6,006 bases of DNA from Candidatus Electrothrix marina (GTDB taxonomy: Bacteria > Desulfobacterota > Desulfobulbia > Desulfobulbales > Desulfobulbaceae). Under the pieces are notes generated by a model. The model had not been told where the DNA came from and did not search any database. It saw nothing but the letters and a program-made list of their open reading frames with translations. This document shows, one piece after another, positions 5,995-6,006 of the stretch. The DNA lies in NCBI GenBank assembly GCA_004028495.1, contig MTKS01000112.1:1-6006 (forward strand), read 5' to 3'. Every line of letters starts with the position of its first letter. Position 1 is the stretch's first letter. The position numbers and the translations under genes are program-made.

Positions 5995-6006
5995 TGACCA
6001 AAAAAA

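Larger units (their letters stand above)
5767..6006. other. 240-bp region upstream of argD
   Basis: No gene is supported. Contents are an A/T-rich stretch next to the argD start, the hairpin at 5794-5818, a nine-A run at 5857-5865 (T9 on the minus strand, without a strong hairpin before it), and a two-unit tandem repeat at 5965-5994. A TATACT sequence directly abuts the argD ATG, too close to be a normal -10 box for a transcript with a leader. Confidence 0.5.

Noticed and set aside
5944..5997. 17-codon ORF from ATG 5944
   Set aside because: It has no ribosome binding site and is made largely of the tandem repeat; it probably has no coding role.

Overview
The window looks like chromosomal DNA from a mid-GC Gram-negative bacterium. 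The best guess is an anaerobic Desulfobacterota member of the Desulfobulbales type. This rests on a split (two-subunit) pyruvate-carboxylase-type operon, a small Cys-rich protein, and a palindromic intergenic repeat of a style I associate with such genomes. It is inference only, because there is no rRNA or other decisive marker here.

Left part (1-2688, + strand): the 3' end of a biotin carboxylase gene (pycA/accC-like) is followed, after a 159-bp spacer holding a palindromic REP-like element, by a complete 634-aa biotin-dependent carboxylase subunit. That subunit has a DRE-TIM carboxyltransferase barrel, a conserved carboxylase region and a C-terminal biotinyl domain. Together they form a two-subunit biotin carboxylase of the pyruvate carboxylase type: the first subunit carboxylates biotin on the second, and the second passes CO2 to an acceptor, probably pyruvate. 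The metal ligands are kept, but several neighbouring active-site residues differ from the usual family motifs, so the substrate is open.

Middle part (2689-4127): a 304-bp non-coding stretch carries a terminator-like hairpin and a weak promoter candidate. It is followed by a 289-aa HEAT-repeat protein that resembles E. coli YibA, and then by a 265-bp gap with two hairpins. One of these is a convincing minus-strand terminator.

Right part (4128-6006, minus strand): a 79-aa six-cysteine protein of unknown function with an excellent ribosome binding site, a 202-bp gap with a plus-oriented terminator-like hairpin, and a complete acetylornithine aminotransferase gene (argD) of arginine synthesis. 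The last 240 bp hold a perfect hairpin upstream of argD and a short tandem repeat at the edge.

The four loci do not form one pathway. The first two genes are a functional pair; the HEAT protein, the Cys-rich protein and argD appear to be separate units. I see no CRISPR array, tRNA, rRNA, transposase or phage gene.
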